A stretch of 64,000 nucleotides of DNA from Alphaproteobacteria bacterium (GTDB taxonomy: Bacteria > Pseudomonadota > Alphaproteobacteria > GCA-016699305). Shown in pieces: positions 1 through 11,961 of this stretch (the first letter of the stretch is position 1; each line of letters opens with the position of its first letter). The notes under the pieces were generated by a model. It saw nothing but the letters and a program-made list of their open reading frames with translations. It did not search any database and was not told the origin of the DNA. Position numbers and translations under genes: made by a program. The stretch lies in NCBI GenBank assembly GCA_016699305.1, contig CP064970.1, positions 682,001 through 746,000 of the forward strand. Direction: 5' to 3'.

Positions 1-78
1 TTAGCCTTTTTTTAATGCCCTCTTCCTAGAGGGTAGTGTAGTAAGTTAGACAAGCGACCTTCGGAGGCCAGAAGATCC

Positions 79-1344
79 ATGAGCCGGAACAGCGACAGCG
101 GCAGCAGCAAGAACACCCTGTATTGCTCCTTCTGCGGAAAGAGCCAACACGAGGTCCGCAAGCTGATTGCAGGACCGACGGTGTTCATCTGCGATGAATG
201 CGTCGAATTGTGCATGGATATCATCCGGGAAGAGAACAAGGCCACCCTTGTGAAGTCCCGCGATGGCGTGCCCAGCCCCAAGGACATCTTTGCGGTTCTG
301 GATGATTATGTGATCGGCCAGGGCCATGCCAAGAAGGTTCTGTCTGTCGCCGTCCACAATCACTACAAACGCTTGGCCAATGGCGCGAAAAGCGGCGATG
401 TGGAATTGGCCAAATCCAATATTCTGCTGGTTGGCCCCACCGGCTGCGGCAAGACTTTGTTGGCCCAAACCCTGGCCCGCATCATCGACGTGCCTTTCAC
501 CATGGCCGATGCCACCACGCTGACCGAGGCGGGCTATGTGGGCGAGGATGTGGAAAACATCATCCTCAAGCTTCTGCAGGCCGCCGATTACAATGTCGAA
601 CGCGCTCAGCGCGGCATCGTCTATATCGACGAAGTGGACAAGATCAGCCGCAAATCCGACAACCCGTCCATCACCCGCGACGTGTCGGGCGAAGGTGTGC
701 AGCAGGCCTTGCTTAAGATCATGGAAGGCACGGTGGCCTCGGTTCCGCCTCAGGGCGGACGCAAGCATCCGCAGCAAGAATTCCTGCAGGTGGACACCAC
801 CAATATCCTGTTCATCTGCGGCGGTGCCTTTGCCGGCCTTGAAAAGATCATCTCGGCGCGCGGACGGGGCACTTCGATCGGCTTTGGTGCCGATGTGCGC
901 TCCCCCGAAGATCGCCGCACCGGCGAGGTACTGCGCGAAGTGGAGCCCGAAGATTTGCTGAAATTCGGCCTTATCCCCGAATTCGTCGGCCGTCTGCCCG
1001 TGGTGGCCACCTTGCACGATCTGGACGAATCCGCCCTGGTGGACATCCTGACCAAGCCCAAGAACGCCCTGGTCAAGCAATATGCCCGTCTATTCGAAAT
1101 GGAAGATGTGGGGCTGACCTTCACCGATGATGCTTTGCGTTCGATCTCTAGCAAAGCCATCCAACGCAAGACCGGCGCGCGCGGACTGCGCTCGATCATG
1201 GAAACCTTGCTGCTGGACATGATGTTTGAATTGCCCGGGATGAAGGGCGTGGAGCGTGTCAGCATCAATGGCGAAGCCGTCGAGGGCAAGGCCAAGCCTC
1301 TGATGACCTACAGCAAGCAAAGCGCCGCCAAGGAAGCCTCATAG
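79..1344 (+). CDS. clpX: ATP-dependent Clp protease ATP-binding subunit ClpX
   Basis: AAA+ unfoldase that recognises tagged proteins and feeds them to the ClpP peptidase in the cytoplasm. The 421-residue length is normal for ClpX. The N-terminal zinc-binding domain is visible as CSFCGK and CDECVELC (about residues 13-43). It is followed by the Walker A motif GPTGCGKT, Walker [10 protein letters not shown], and a C-terminal AAA+ lid region with [11 protein letters not shown]. The ATG at 79 follows a purine-rich AGAAGATC stretch. The usual alphaproteobacterial order is clpP-clpX-lon. ClpP would lie just outside the window, but lon does not follow: an amidohydrolase fusion takes its place. A short hairpin (18-33) lies in the leader. 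Identity is very secure. Confidence 0.98.
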   Translation: MSRNSDSGSSKNTLYCSFCGKSQHEVRKLIAGPTVFICDECVELCMDIIREENKATLVKSRDGVPSPKDIFAVLDDYVIGQGHAKKVLSVAVHNHYKRLANGAKSGDVELAKSNILLVGPTGCGKTLLAQTLARIIDVPFTMADATTLTEAGYVGEDVENIILKLLQAADYNVERAQRGIVYIDEVDKISRKSDNPSITRDVSGEGVQQALLKIMEGTVASVPPQGGRKHPQQEFLQVDTTNILFICGGAFAGLEKIISARGRGTSIGFGADVRSPEDRRTGEVLREVEPEDLLKFGLIPEFVGRLPVVATLHDLDESALVDILTKPKNALVKQYARLFEMEDVGLTFTDDALRSISSKAIQRKTGARGLRSIMETLLLDMMFELPGMKGVERVSINGEAVEGKAKPLMTYSKQSAAKEAS

Positions 1345-1474
1345 ACATATAAGCTGAAAAAGCTGTAAGTTTTTGACTTTCCTGGATGATATCTATAAAC
1401 GCAGGGACGGAAACGAACGGATCGTCACGTTTGTGATATCACGAATGCGTCCTTGCGCATAAAGGGGGAACGTC

Positions 1475-2932
1475 ATGACATTTGATCTTGAACACAATGA
1501 TGCGATTGCCATGTTGGCATTCAATCTGAAGCTGGTCGGCACAAAATCTCGCCGCAACATCCTGGTCAGCGCGGGACGCGAAAGCAACAAAGAGCGTCTG
1601 CTGAACGCGATACGGAGCCTGTCTGAGCTCAAGGTCAATTTATTCGCCACCCCCGGCACCAGCACCTTTCTGACCAGCCATGGCGTGCCCAATCATGAGC
1701 TTTTCAAAATCGCCGAGCGCAAGGAGCCCAATATCCGTTCCTTCCTCAGCCAGGATCGCTTTGACATGGTCATCAATATCCTGACGGGCGACAACGACTA
1801 TGACGAATCCTCGGATTGCCGCCTGATCCGCACATTATGCATCGAAAACGGCATTCCCCTGATCACCGATGCCGATGTGGCCATCGAGGCCATCGCCGAC
1901 ATCATGCGCAAGCATGAACGGCAAAGCTTCCGCTATAAGATCGCCGATCAAGCGCGGCCTTGGGATATGCGGCGGCATTTTCTGGACTTGGTCAGCGAAC
2001 GCGGAGGCATGGCCTGTTACCATGCGCATTTCGACAAGGCCTATCTGATTTCCTTAGACAATCTGCGCCTATCCTTGGTCGATATGCAAAAGAAGTGGGA
2101 GCTTTACCGCTATCTACAGGAAAACTACACGCATGAAGACCTTGTCGAGCGCATATCGCGCGGCGTAGAGGCCATGATCGCCCAAGGCGTCACCTATTGC
2201 CGTACTCATGTCGATGCGGGGGCCATCGCCAAGATGCTTCCTATGGAAGCGGCGCTGGAAGTGCGTGAGAAATACAAAGGACGCATCACGCTGGAAATTG
2301 GCGTACAGCCTTTGCAAGGCGTGTTGGACAGCGAGTCGCGGTCCTATGTGATCGCGGCGTGCGAGAAGGCGGATATCATCGGCGGCCTTCCCTCACGCGA
2401 CCGTCCGACCCCTGAAAAGCATGTGGATTTCATGATGAGCCTGGCCAAGGATCTGGGCAAACCTGTCGAGATGCATGTGGATCAGGAAAACAACCCGGAC
2501 GAGGACGAGACGGAGTTGCTGGCCCTTAAGGCCATTGAACACGGCCTTGAAGGCAAGGTCACGGCCATTCATGCGATTTCCCTGGGCGCTAAGCCCGCTC
2601 ACGAGCAAGACCGCGTGATCGCCCTGATGAAAGACGCGGGCATGGGCGTGACAGTATGTCCATCGGCGGCGCTGAGCATGAAGATGCACGACAAAATGGC
2701 CCCTTTGCACAATTCCATCGCCCCGGTGCCCAAACTGCTGGCGGCGGGCGTGCCGGTTTATCTGGGCGCAGACAACATCCACGACCTGTTCATGCCGATG
2801 GTCGATGGCGATATGTGGTTCGAAGCCCGCATGATGATGGAAGCCTGCCGCTATTACGACATTGATCGTATGGCAGATATCGCCTGCGATAAGTCCGGCT
2901 TTTCTAGAAAGGCGTTGAAGTCGGCGGCGTAA
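1475..2932 (+). CDS. Fusion of a methylglyoxal-synthase-like domain to a cytosine-deaminase-like amidohydrolase
   Basis: A 485-residue cytoplasmic protein with two parts. Residues about 25-143 resemble the MGS-like allosteric domain at the C-terminus of carbamoyl-phosphate synthetase (NILVSAGRESNKERLL, FATPGTSTFL, IENGIPLITDADVA). Residues about 175-485 resemble CodA-type amidohydrolases: metal ligands HAH (His183, His185), His334 in EMHVDQ, His366 in AIHAIS and Asp433 in GADNIHD. In E. coli CodA the fourth motif reads HxxE and that glutamate is catalytic; here the equivalent residue is Gln337. In CPSase the MGS domain binds UMP or IMP, so nucleotide control of a deaminase or amidase is a reasonable inference, but the substrate is unknown. 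The start at 1475 follows AAAGGGGGAACGTC, a strong ribosome binding site. It occupies the place where lon often follows clpX. Confidence 0.85.
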   Translation: MTFDLEHNDAIAMLAFNLKLVGTKSRRNILVSAGRESNKERLLNAIRSLSELKVNLFATPGTSTFLTSHGVPNHELFKIAERKEPNIRSFLSQDRFDMVINILTGDNDYDESSDCRLIRTLCIENGIPLITDADVAIEAIADIMRKHERQSFRYKIADQARPWDMRRHFLDLVSERGGMACYHAHFDKAYLISLDNLRLSLVDMQKKWELYRYLQENYTHEDLVERISRGVEAMIAQGVTYCRTHVDAGAIAKMLPMEAALEVREKYKGRITLEIGVQPLQGVLDSESRSYVIAACEKADIIGGLPSRDRPTPEKHVDFMMSLAKDLGKPVEMHVDQENNPDEDETELLALKAIEHGLEGKVTAIHAISLGAKPAHEQDRVIALMKDAGMGVTVCPSAALSMKMHDKMAPLHNSIAPVPKLLAAGVPVYLGADNIHDLFMPMVDGDMWFEARMMMEACRYYDIDRMADIACDKSGFSRKALKSAA

Positions 2933-2960
2933 AAACGCCGCTGAAGGCAGAGGTGGCCAT

Positions 2961-2998
2961 AAAAAGGGCGACAGACTGGTTCTGCCGCCCTTTTTTTT
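2961..2998. terminator. Bidirectional intrinsic terminator between the amidohydrolase gene and secA
   Basis: Arms gggcgacaga (2966-2975) and tctgccgccc (2981-2990) pair with a single mismatch around a 5-base loop. Eight T follow on the plus strand and five A precede, giving a T-run for minus-strand transcripts. It can therefore end both convergent genes. Confidence 0.85.
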
Positions 2999-3001
2999 CG
3001 T

Positions 3002-5692
<2,691 letters not shown>

Positions 5693-5890
5693 GAAGGAAT
5701 CCTTGGGATAGTCGTGAACGCTTTACGTTTATGGCTTTCTGGCCTTGGGGACAAGAAAAACCGCAAACTGGTCATGGAAAAACTTACCACCCCATGATTT
5801 CAGCGGGGAGACGCAAAGAATGGACAACACAATCCCCGAGAGATAGAGTCGGTGCTTAAGGATACTGCACAACTGTTACAGAGATAAAAA

Positions 5891-6740
5891 GTGTGTGCGC
5901 TGAAACCGCCCCCCCCCACGCTGGGTATCTGAGCATGGCCCTGAATCAGGCATAGCCATTGGGCCGATCCTGTTCGTGGTGGCGATTCTGGCTGTCATCG
6001 CCTCTGCCATTGCCGCGGGGTCGGGTGGATTTAATAGCGATACTTCGGCAATCAGCGCCAAGGCATATGCCACAGCCATTCTTGAATATGCAGCTAGCGT
6101 TAAGATGGGCGTGGATAGGGTATTGGGAAAGGGTTGCACCGATACGCAGGTCAGCTTTGAAAACCCTTTTGTCAGTGGCTATGAAAATCCAAATGCCCCA
6201 TCCGATAAATCCTGTCATGTCTTTGATGTGAATGGCGGCGGGATGAATTGGGTGACGCCTCCGGCAGGAGCATTAAATCAGGCAAATTTCGATGCCTCAA
6301 ATTCGTCTATCAAGTCCCCTTTTGGAAATAACCTTTTTACAACGATTTGTGTTGCTAATACAGGTACTGGTGGATACGGCACTAATGGCGCAACTAATCC
6401 GTGTTATTACATTGATTCAGCAACAAGCTCGGACCTAACAATGATTTTGCCATGGGTTTCAAAAGATATTTGTTTACAGATTAATGGCCTTGTTGGATTC
6501 AAAAATATCGACGCAACAACACCACCAAAACACGGTAGTTATAAACTATACTTCACTTTCTTTTCAGGTAGTTACTCAGGCAATTACGGATCTATTGGTG
6601 GTTTGCCAATAGATACGACTTGGGGAAACCCAGATAATAATGGAATGGTACAGGGGTGTATGTCTGCTACCACTCAGTGGCAGGATGGCACAGTACCAGG
6701 CGGAGGCTATTTCTATTTCCGCGTCTTGATTGCCAGATAG
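5891..6740 (+). CDS. Pilin-like secreted/anchored protein, reading frame broken at a poly-C tract
   Basis: From 5904 a single frame is open to the TAG at 6738-6740. It encodes a hydrophobic N-terminal helix (ESGIAIGPILFVVAILAV then IASAIAAGSGGF) as in pilin-like proteins, then a soluble domain of about 220 residues rich in Gly, Asn, Ser and Thr with six or more Cys. No ATG or GTG in this frame lies before the helix: the first in-frame GTG (5976) is inside it. A GTG at 5891 opens in another frame (MCALKPPP) and would join this frame if one C were missing from the 9-C run at 5909-5917. As sequenced the gene is therefore OFF, decayed, or hit by a sequencing error. The part after about 6290 is clearly more AT-rich than its neighbours, which suggests transfer. 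The exact pilin subfamily was not recognised and no canonical prepilin peptidase site is clear. Confidence 0.6.
5909..5917 (+). repeat. Nine-C homopolymer tract at the start of the pilin-like gene
   Basis: Nine consecutive C separate the only plausible upstream start (GTG 5891) from the open frame of the pilin-like protein. Changing the tract by minus one would restore one continuous frame. This is the geometry of a slipped-strand phase-variation switch, although artefact or simple decay would look the same in one sequence. Confidence 0.6.
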
Positions 6741-6972
6741 GGTGTTCGTCGCCTCTGCCAGCTTCCTCGTTATCCTTCCGGACCGTCTTTTGACTTTTCC
6801 GTTTCACGGGGCATGGATGCCACCAGCCTATTGAAGATACGGTTCATGTTGGCTTCTGCCTTCTGACATATACAGAAGCAGGGTTTCTATATCTTCTTCG
6901 CTCCCTTCCCTTTCTGCTCGGCTGCGCCTAGAGTCCTTGCCGGTGACTCACTTTTGGGTAGGCGCGCAAAAC

Positions 6973-7965
6973 ATGATCGGGGTTATGACAGCCGTGAACG
7001 TCTTGGAAACGGAAGATGAAGGCCTCGCGGCGGGTGTGCGGGCTTTGGAGCAGGAAGCTCTGGCGCTGAAGGCTTTGGCCGAAAGCTTGGATGAAAACTT
7101 CGTGCAAGCGGTGGCAATATTGGGCGCGGCCAAAGGGCGCGTCGTGGTCACCGGCATGGGCAAGAACGGGCATATCGGCAATAAGATCGCCGCGACTCTG
7201 GCTTCGACCGGCACACCTTCCTATTTCGTGCATCCGGGCGAGGCCAGCCACGGCGATCTGGGCATGGTGACGCGGGACGACGTGGTTCTGGCGTTGTCCA
7301 ATTCCGGCGAGACGGTCGAGCTTACAGACTTTGTGACCTATTGCCGCCGTTTTTCCATTCCTTTGGTGGCGATCACCGCCCGGCGGGAGTCCATGCTGGC
7401 GCGGGCCGCCGACGTGCTTTTGTTGCTGCCGCCCGTGGCCGAGGCATGCCCCTTGGGCCTGGCCCCCACCACTTCGACCACCATGACTTTGGCTCTGGGC
7501 GACGCCTTGGCCATCGCCTTGATCGAAAAGCGACACTTCACCGCCACCGATTTTCGCAAATTCCATCCCGGCGGAGCCTTGGGCAAGCGGTTGATGACCG
7601 TGCGCGACCTGATGCATGGCGAACCCAGCATCCCGCTGGCCACCCCCGAAACCCCGATGAGCGAAGCCCTGTTGACCATGAGCGCCAAGGGCTTTGGCTG
7701 CGTGGGCGTGGTGGATGCCGATGGCAAGCTGATCGGCATCATCACCGATGGCGATTTACGTCGCCACATGAACGACTCCTTACTGACGCGCCATGTGGGC
7801 GAGGTAATGACCCCCCATCCGCGCAGCGTCTTGCCGTCCCTGCTGGCGGCCGAGGCTGTGGGGCGCATGAATGACTGGCGCGTGACCAACTTATTCGTGG
7901 TCGAAGAGGATCGCCCCGTGGGCGTGCTGCATCTGCATGACTGTCTTCGCGCCGGAATCGTCTGA
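6973..7965 (+). CDS. kdsD: D-arabinose 5-phosphate isomerase (KdsD/KpsF type)
   Basis: Converts ribulose 5-phosphate to arabinose 5-phosphate, the first step to the KDO sugar of lipopolysaccharide. An N-terminal SIS sugar-isomerase domain (VVVTGMGKNGHIGNKIA, ASTGTPSYFVHPGEASHGDLG, LSNSGETVEL) is followed by two CBS domains (PLATPETPMSEALL; IGIITDGDLRRH). Possible starts are ATG 6973 or ATG 6985, and the frame is open further upstream from a TTG at 6937. I chose 6973 (330 aa), with 6985 almost as good. The gene overlaps lptC by 29 bases and heads a kdsD-lptC-lptA-lptB-rpoN series like that of gammaproteobacteria, but without kdsC. Confidence 0.93.
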   Translation: MIGVMTAVNVLETEDEGLAAGVRALEQEALALKALAESLDENFVQAVAILGAAKGRVVVTGMGKNGHIGNKIAATLASTGTPSYFVHPGEASHGDLGMVTRDDVVLALSNSGETVELTDFVTYCRRFSIPLVAITARRESMLARAADVLLLLPPVAEACPLGLAPTTSTTMTLALGDALAIALIEKRHFTATDFRKFHPGGALGKRLMTVRDLMHGEPSIPLATPETPMSEALLTMSAKGFGCVGVVDADGKLIGIITDGDLRRHMNDSLLTRHVGEVMTPHPRSVLPSLLAAEAVGRMNDWRVTNLFVVEEDRPVGVLHLHDCLRAGIV

Positions 7966-8623
7966 CCTGCGGGCACGAGCCAACGGCTCGGCCTCCCCCG
8001 AACAGGACCAGGACGACCTGGATCTTGATGTCGGTCCGCGCGAACTGGGCCGACACAGCCTTGGCTATAGCCGCTTTGTGGGAATGGCCAAGATTCTTCT
8101 GGCGGCGGCGGCGGCAGGGTTGATGATCGCCCTGTTTCTATGGCCGGCGGATGAACCGCCTCCGCCCATGCCCAGCGGCGTGACGGTGCAACAAGGCCAA
8201 ATGGTGCGTCCCCGTTATAGCGGGGTGGACGAAAAGAACCGCGACTACTACATCTCGGCCGACGCCGCCTTGCAGCCCAAGGCCGATGCCGAGGCTATCC
8301 AGCTAAATCGTCCCGAAGGCGATATCGCCATTGATGGCGGTTGGCTGTCGCTGCGCGCCAAGAATGGCCGCTATGAGCGTACCGGCAACATGGTCAGCTT
8401 GAATGAAGGCTTCGAGATTTTCCACGATGCGGGCTATCGCCTGACGGGACAAGATATCCGCGTGGACCTGACCAAGGCCGAAGCGTCCAGCCAAAGCCCC
8501 GTTGACCTTTTCGGTCCCACGGGCGAGGTTCATGCTCAAGGCGGCTTGCTGATGCAAAACAGCGGCGCGATAGTCATCTTCAAAGGTCCCGCCCGCGCCG
8601 TATTGCGCGGCGAAGCTCGATAG
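7937..8623 (+). CDS. lptC: LPS export ABC transporter periplasmic protein LptC
   Basis: Bitopic inner-membrane protein that passes LPS from the LptBFG extractor to LptA. The 228-residue protein has an Asp/Glu-rich cytoplasmic start, one membrane segment (about 50-68, MAKILLAAAAAGLMIALFLW), a proline-rich linker and a periplasmic beta-jellyroll (NRDYYISADAA, GDIAIDGGWLSLRAKNG, GYRLTGQDIRVDL, FGPTGEVHAQGG). The start ATG lies inside the 3' end of kdsD, indicating translational coupling. The N-terminal cytoplasmic extension is longer than in E. coli LptC but typical of alphaproteobacteria as far as I know. Confidence 0.9.
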   Translation: MTVFAPESSDLRARANGSASPEQDQDDLDLDVGPRELGRHSLGYSRFVGMAKILLAAAAAGLMIALFLWPADEPPPPMPSGVTVQQGQMVRPRYSGVDEKNRDYYISADAALQPKADAEAIQLNRPEGDIAIDGGWLSLRAKNGRYERTGNMVSLNEGFEIFHDAGYRLTGQDIRVDLTKAEASSQSPVDLFGPTGEVHAQGGLLMQNSGAIVIFKGPARAVLRGEAR

Positions 8624-8636
8624 ACAGGATAGGCGC

Positions 8637-9626
8637 ATGACGGTGCGGAACATGATGATGACTTCACGAAAAGATTTGGCCTGCGGTCTGCTATGGGTGG
8701 CCCTGGCATGGACGCCAGGCGCAGCGTCCTTGGCCCAAGCGGCTCCTGCTGCCCCGAAGGCCGCCGATGCGCAGCCAGCTGGCGCATCGTCCTTACCGGG
8801 CACGGGAAGCGACAAACCGATCGAAGTAACCGCCGACGAATCCCTGGAATGGCGGCGCGAAGAAGGCATGTATGTGGCCAAGGGCCGCGCGCGGGCGGTG
8901 CAAGGCGATGTGGCGGTGACCGCCGATCTGCTGACCGCATCGATGAAAAACAAAGCGGGGCAAAAGCAGGATCGTATCGTGCTGCTCACGGGAACCGGCC
9001 ATGTGGCGGTCGAAAGCGGACGTTACAAGGCGACCGGCAGCGAGGGCAGCTTTGACGCCGAAACCGGCATGGGCGTCTTGACCGGCGAAGGCCTGCAGAT
9101 GACATCCGATGATATGACCGTCACGGCACGCGATGCCTTGGAATACTGGCAGAATACGCGTTTGGCCGTGGCGCGCGGCAATGCCGAGATGATCCGCGCC
9201 GACGGCACGCATATCAAGGCCGATGAGCTTGTCGCCCAAATGCGCGACTCCTCGGCAAAACCCGCCACGGGCAATGGTGCGATGGATGTTCAGCAGGTGG
9301 ATGCGCGGGGGCATGTGCATATCTCTATGCCTCAGGGCATGGCACAATGCGATCGCGCCAGCTTTGACCCCGTGCGCAATCTCACTCAGCTGTTCGGACA
9401 TGTCCGAGTTGTACGCGGCACCACGGTTCTGATCGGGGACGTGGTGGAAATGAATATGGCCACCGGTGTCAGTCGCCTGGTCAGTAAGAGTGGCGAGCGC
9501 GTACGCGCCTTCCTGGTCCCGGGCGGCCCATCATCGGGCAGCAAAACGGACGCTTCGGCGGGGATCGACGGCCTTCTGGCCCCCATACCCGGCCAAAAGC
9601 GCCCTAAAGACGCCCCACGGCCATGA
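8637..9626 (+). CDS. lptA: LPS transport periplasmic protein LptA (OstA-like)
   Basis: Forms the periplasmic bridge that carries LPS to the outer membrane. A signal peptide (LACGLLWVALAW to about AQAAPA) is followed by two OstA-like stretches: IEVTADESLEWRREEGMYVAKG near residue 62 and a later set (TGTGHVAVESGRYKATGS, ARGNAEMIRADGTHIKAD, DARGHVHISM). At 329 residues it is longer than E. coli LptA (185 aa). The extra length comes from additional beta repeats and a Pro/Gly-rich tail. It begins 13 bases after lptC, in the same operon. The start is ATG 8637; ATG 8652 is a possible alternative. Confidence 0.88.
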   Translation: MTVRNMMMTSRKDLACGLLWVALAWTPGAASLAQAAPAAPKAADAQPAGASSLPGTGSDKPIEVTADESLEWRREEGMYVAKGRARAVQGDVAVTADLLTASMKNKAGQKQDRIVLLTGTGHVAVESGRYKATGSEGSFDAETGMGVLTGEGLQMTSDDMTVTARDALEYWQNTRLAVARGNAEMIRADGTHIKADELVAQMRDSSAKPATGNGAMDVQQVDARGHVHISMPQGMAQCDRASFDPVRNLTQLFGHVRVVRGTTVLIGDVVEMNMATGVSRLVSKSGERVRAFLVPGGPSSGSKTDASAGIDGLLAPIPGQKRPKDAPRP

Positions 9627-9713
9627 CAAAGCGGTGGATGGTGCCTGTGCATATGGTTTCTCTTGCAGCCTCAATTGTTGTATGACGGTCTGCGAGCATA
9701 TGGCTAAGGTTCT

Positions 9714-10466
9714 ATGATGACGACTTCCGAATCTCCCAAAGGCGCTCAAGGATTACGCGCCGAGCATCTGGGCAAGACCTATCGTAAGCGGCCTGTGCTG
9801 CAAGATGTCAGTGTGCGTCTGGATCGCGGCGAGATCGTCGGCCTGCTGGGGCCCAACGGCGCCGGCAAAACGACATGCTTTTACATGCTGACCGGTCTTA
9901 TCCCCGCCGATTACGGCACGATCACCATGGACGGGCATGATGTGACCGCCCTGCCCATGTATCGGCGCGCTCGGCTGGGCTTGGGCTATCTGCCACAGGA
10001 AGCCTCCGTCTTTCGTGGGCTTTCGGTCGAGAACAACATCCGCGCCGTCCTAGAAACCGTGGAACGCCGCCGCGACGTGCGCGAGGCCATGCTTGACGAC
10101 CTATTGGCTGAATTTTCACTGGAGCATCTGCGCCGCGCCCCTGCTTTGGCTCTGTCGGGCGGAGAAAGGCGGCGGGTGGAAATCGCCCGCGCCTTGGCCA
10201 CGCGTCCGCATTTCCTGTTGCTCGATGAACCCTTGGCCGGAATCGACCCGATCGCCCTTGGCGATCTGCGCGACCTGATCCGCCATTTGCGCGACCGGGG
10301 CCTTGGCGTTCTCATCACCGACCACAATGTGCGCGAGACGCTGGATATCGTGGATCGGGCCTATATTTTGCACGATGGGCGCGTCCTGATGGAAGGAAAG
10401 CCCGAACAAATTGTTGGAAATCAGGATGTTAGGCGCGTTTACTTAGGCGAAAGGTTCGCTTGGTAG
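9714..10466 (+). CDS. lptB: LPS export ABC transporter ATP-binding protein LptB
   Basis: Cytoplasmic ATPase powering LPS extraction by LptFG. The 250-residue protein has Walker A GPNGAGKTT, a Q-loop in GLGYLPQEASVFRGLSVENN, the signature LSGGERRRVEIARAL, Walker B FLLLDEPLAGIDP and the H-switch ITDHNV. The C-terminal VRRVYLGERF is characteristic of LptB. An 87-base gap separates it from lptA, and rpoN starts nine bases after it ends. Start could be ATG 9714 or ATG 9717. Confidence 0.97.
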   Translation: MMTTSESPKGAQGLRAEHLGKTYRKRPVLQDVSVRLDRGEIVGLLGPNGAGKTTCFYMLTGLIPADYGTITMDGHDVTALPMYRRARLGLGYLPQEASVFRGLSVENNIRAVLETVERRRDVREAMLDDLLAEFSLEHLRRAPALALSGGERRRVEIARALATRPHFLLLDEPLAGIDPIALGDLRDLIRHLRDRGLGVLITDHNVRETLDIVDRAYILHDGRVLMEGKPEQIVGNQDVRRVYLGERFAW

Positions 10467-10475
10467 CGTCGCTAT

Positions 10476-11873
10476 ATGGCGATCGAACCACGTCTGGAAC
10501 TGCGCCAGGGAGCCTCCCTGGTTTTGACACCGCAATTGCAACAGGCCATCAGTCTGCTGCAAATGTCGAATGTCGAATTGTCGTCTTGGCTTCAGACCGA
10601 GATGGCGCAAAATCCTTTTCTGGAAACCGCCGCGCCAGACCCTGACTCGTTGGGTGATGCCGGCGCAGACGAAGCTCCCCAAGCGCCAGCCCTGACCGTG
10701 CAAGCACGCGACCGCAGTAATCGCCAATCCTCGGGTTCCGATGGCCATTCCTTACTGGATCAATTGCCTGGCAGACCCGAAAACCTGCGCGAGCATCTAT
10801 GGGCGCAGATCGAAGTGGATATCCCCGCCGGCCCCGAACGTCTGGTGGCGTTAAGCCTGATGGAGAATCTGGACGAGTCCGGTTATCTGACCGCCGACCT
10901 TCCCAGCCTGGCCCAAAGCCTGGGCTGTCCGATCGAGAAGATCGAAGCCGTCCTAGAAAGAGTGCAAGGCTTCGACCCGCCCGGCATCTTCGCCCGTTCG
11001 CTGAAGGAATGCCTGAGTTTGCAGCTGAAGGATCAAGGCCGCTTCAGCTTGCCCATGCAAAAGCTTTTGGATCATCTGGATCTTTTGGCGCGGCGCGAAA
11101 TGGACAAACTGTCACGCGCCTGCGGCGTCGATGCCGCGCAAATCTCGGCCATGGTCGCCGAATTGCGTCTGCTGGACCCCAAGCCAGCTTTGGTCTTCAA
11201 CGCGCCGACGGCCGATGTCATACAGCCCGATGTGCTGATGCGACCAGCTCCCGCCAATGAAGGCCGAGCCTGGCGCGTTGAGCTGAATCCGGAAACCCTG
11301 CCTCGTGTTCTGGTCAATGAGCAATATTTCGCAACGGTACGCGCACAGACCCGGCAAGGCGAAGCGCGATCCTATATGACCGAACGCTTCCAGGCCGCCA
11401 ATTGGCTGGTGCGCGCCCTGCACCAACGCGCCACCACTTTGTTGAACGTGGCTTCCGAAATCGTCCGTCAGCAAGAGGCGTTCTTTGTGCATGGCGTGCA
11501 TTGCCTGCGCCCCATGATGCTGCGCGACATCGCCAAAGTGGTCGAAGTGCATGAATCCACAGTCAGTCGCGTGGTCGCCAATAAATTCATGTCCACGCCG
11601 CGCGGCACCTTTGCGCTGAAATCGTTTTTCTCGAACGCCCTGAGCGCCTCGGATGGCCAAGCCGACCATTCGGTGACCTCGGTACGCCATCGCATTCGCG
11701 AACTCATTAATACCGAAACAACGACCCATATCCTTTCCGACGAAGGCTTATGCCTGCGCCTACGCGAAGAAGGCGTGGATATCGCCCGGCGCACCGTCGC
11801 TAAATACAGGGAGTCCATGCACATCCCCCCCGCATGCCAGCGTCGCCGCGACAGTCGTTTACATGCTTCGTGA
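10476..11873 (+). CDS. rpoN: RNA polymerase sigma-54 factor RpoN
   Basis: Alternative sigma factor that needs AAA+ activators. Region I is Gln/Leu-rich (LVLTPQLQQAISLLQMSNVE). The core-binding region follows an acidic linker. The DNA-binding part includes the helix-turn-helix (VVEVHESTVSRVVANKFM) and the RpoN box ARRTVAKYR near the C-terminus. The 465-residue length is normal. It sits directly behind lptB, the widely conserved order. I saw no hpf gene after it, although hpf often follows rpoN in proteobacteria; irr comes next instead. Confidence 0.96.
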   Translation: MAIEPRLELRQGASLVLTPQLQQAISLLQMSNVELSSWLQTEMAQNPFLETAAPDPDSLGDAGADEAPQAPALTVQARDRSNRQSSGSDGHSLLDQLPGRPENLREHLWAQIEVDIPAGPERLVALSLMENLDESGYLTADLPSLAQSLGCPIEKIEAVLERVQGFDPPGIFARSLKECLSLQLKDQGRFSLPMQKLLDHLDLLARREMDKLSRACGVDAAQISAMVAELRLLDPKPALVFNAPTADVIQPDVLMRPAPANEGRAWRVELNPETLPRVLVNEQYFATVRAQTRQGEARSYMTERFQAANWLVRALHQRATTLLNVASEIVRQQEAFFVHGVHCLRPMMLRDIAKVVEVHESTVSRVVANKFMSTPRGTFALKSFFSNALSASDGQADHSVTSVRHRIRELINTETTTHILSDEGLCLRLREEGVDIARRTVAKYRESMHIPPACQRRRDSRLHAS

Positions 11874-11961
11874 GCAAGGGCGGCCGCGACATAATGCCAC
11901 GACCATCTCGCCTCGCATGGAATAACTTGCCAGTGAACTATTTCGGCTTAGACTGGTCGGG

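Noticed and set aside
18..33. Six-base-pair hairpin ccctct/agaggg before clpX
   Set aside because: No T-run follows it on either strand, so it is not a credible terminator; noted only as leader structure.
46..1080. Long minus-strand open frame opposite clpX (344 codons)
   Set aside because: It is the antisense shadow of a clear ClpX gene; the GC-rich codon pattern leaves the complementary frame open, and the product resembles no family.
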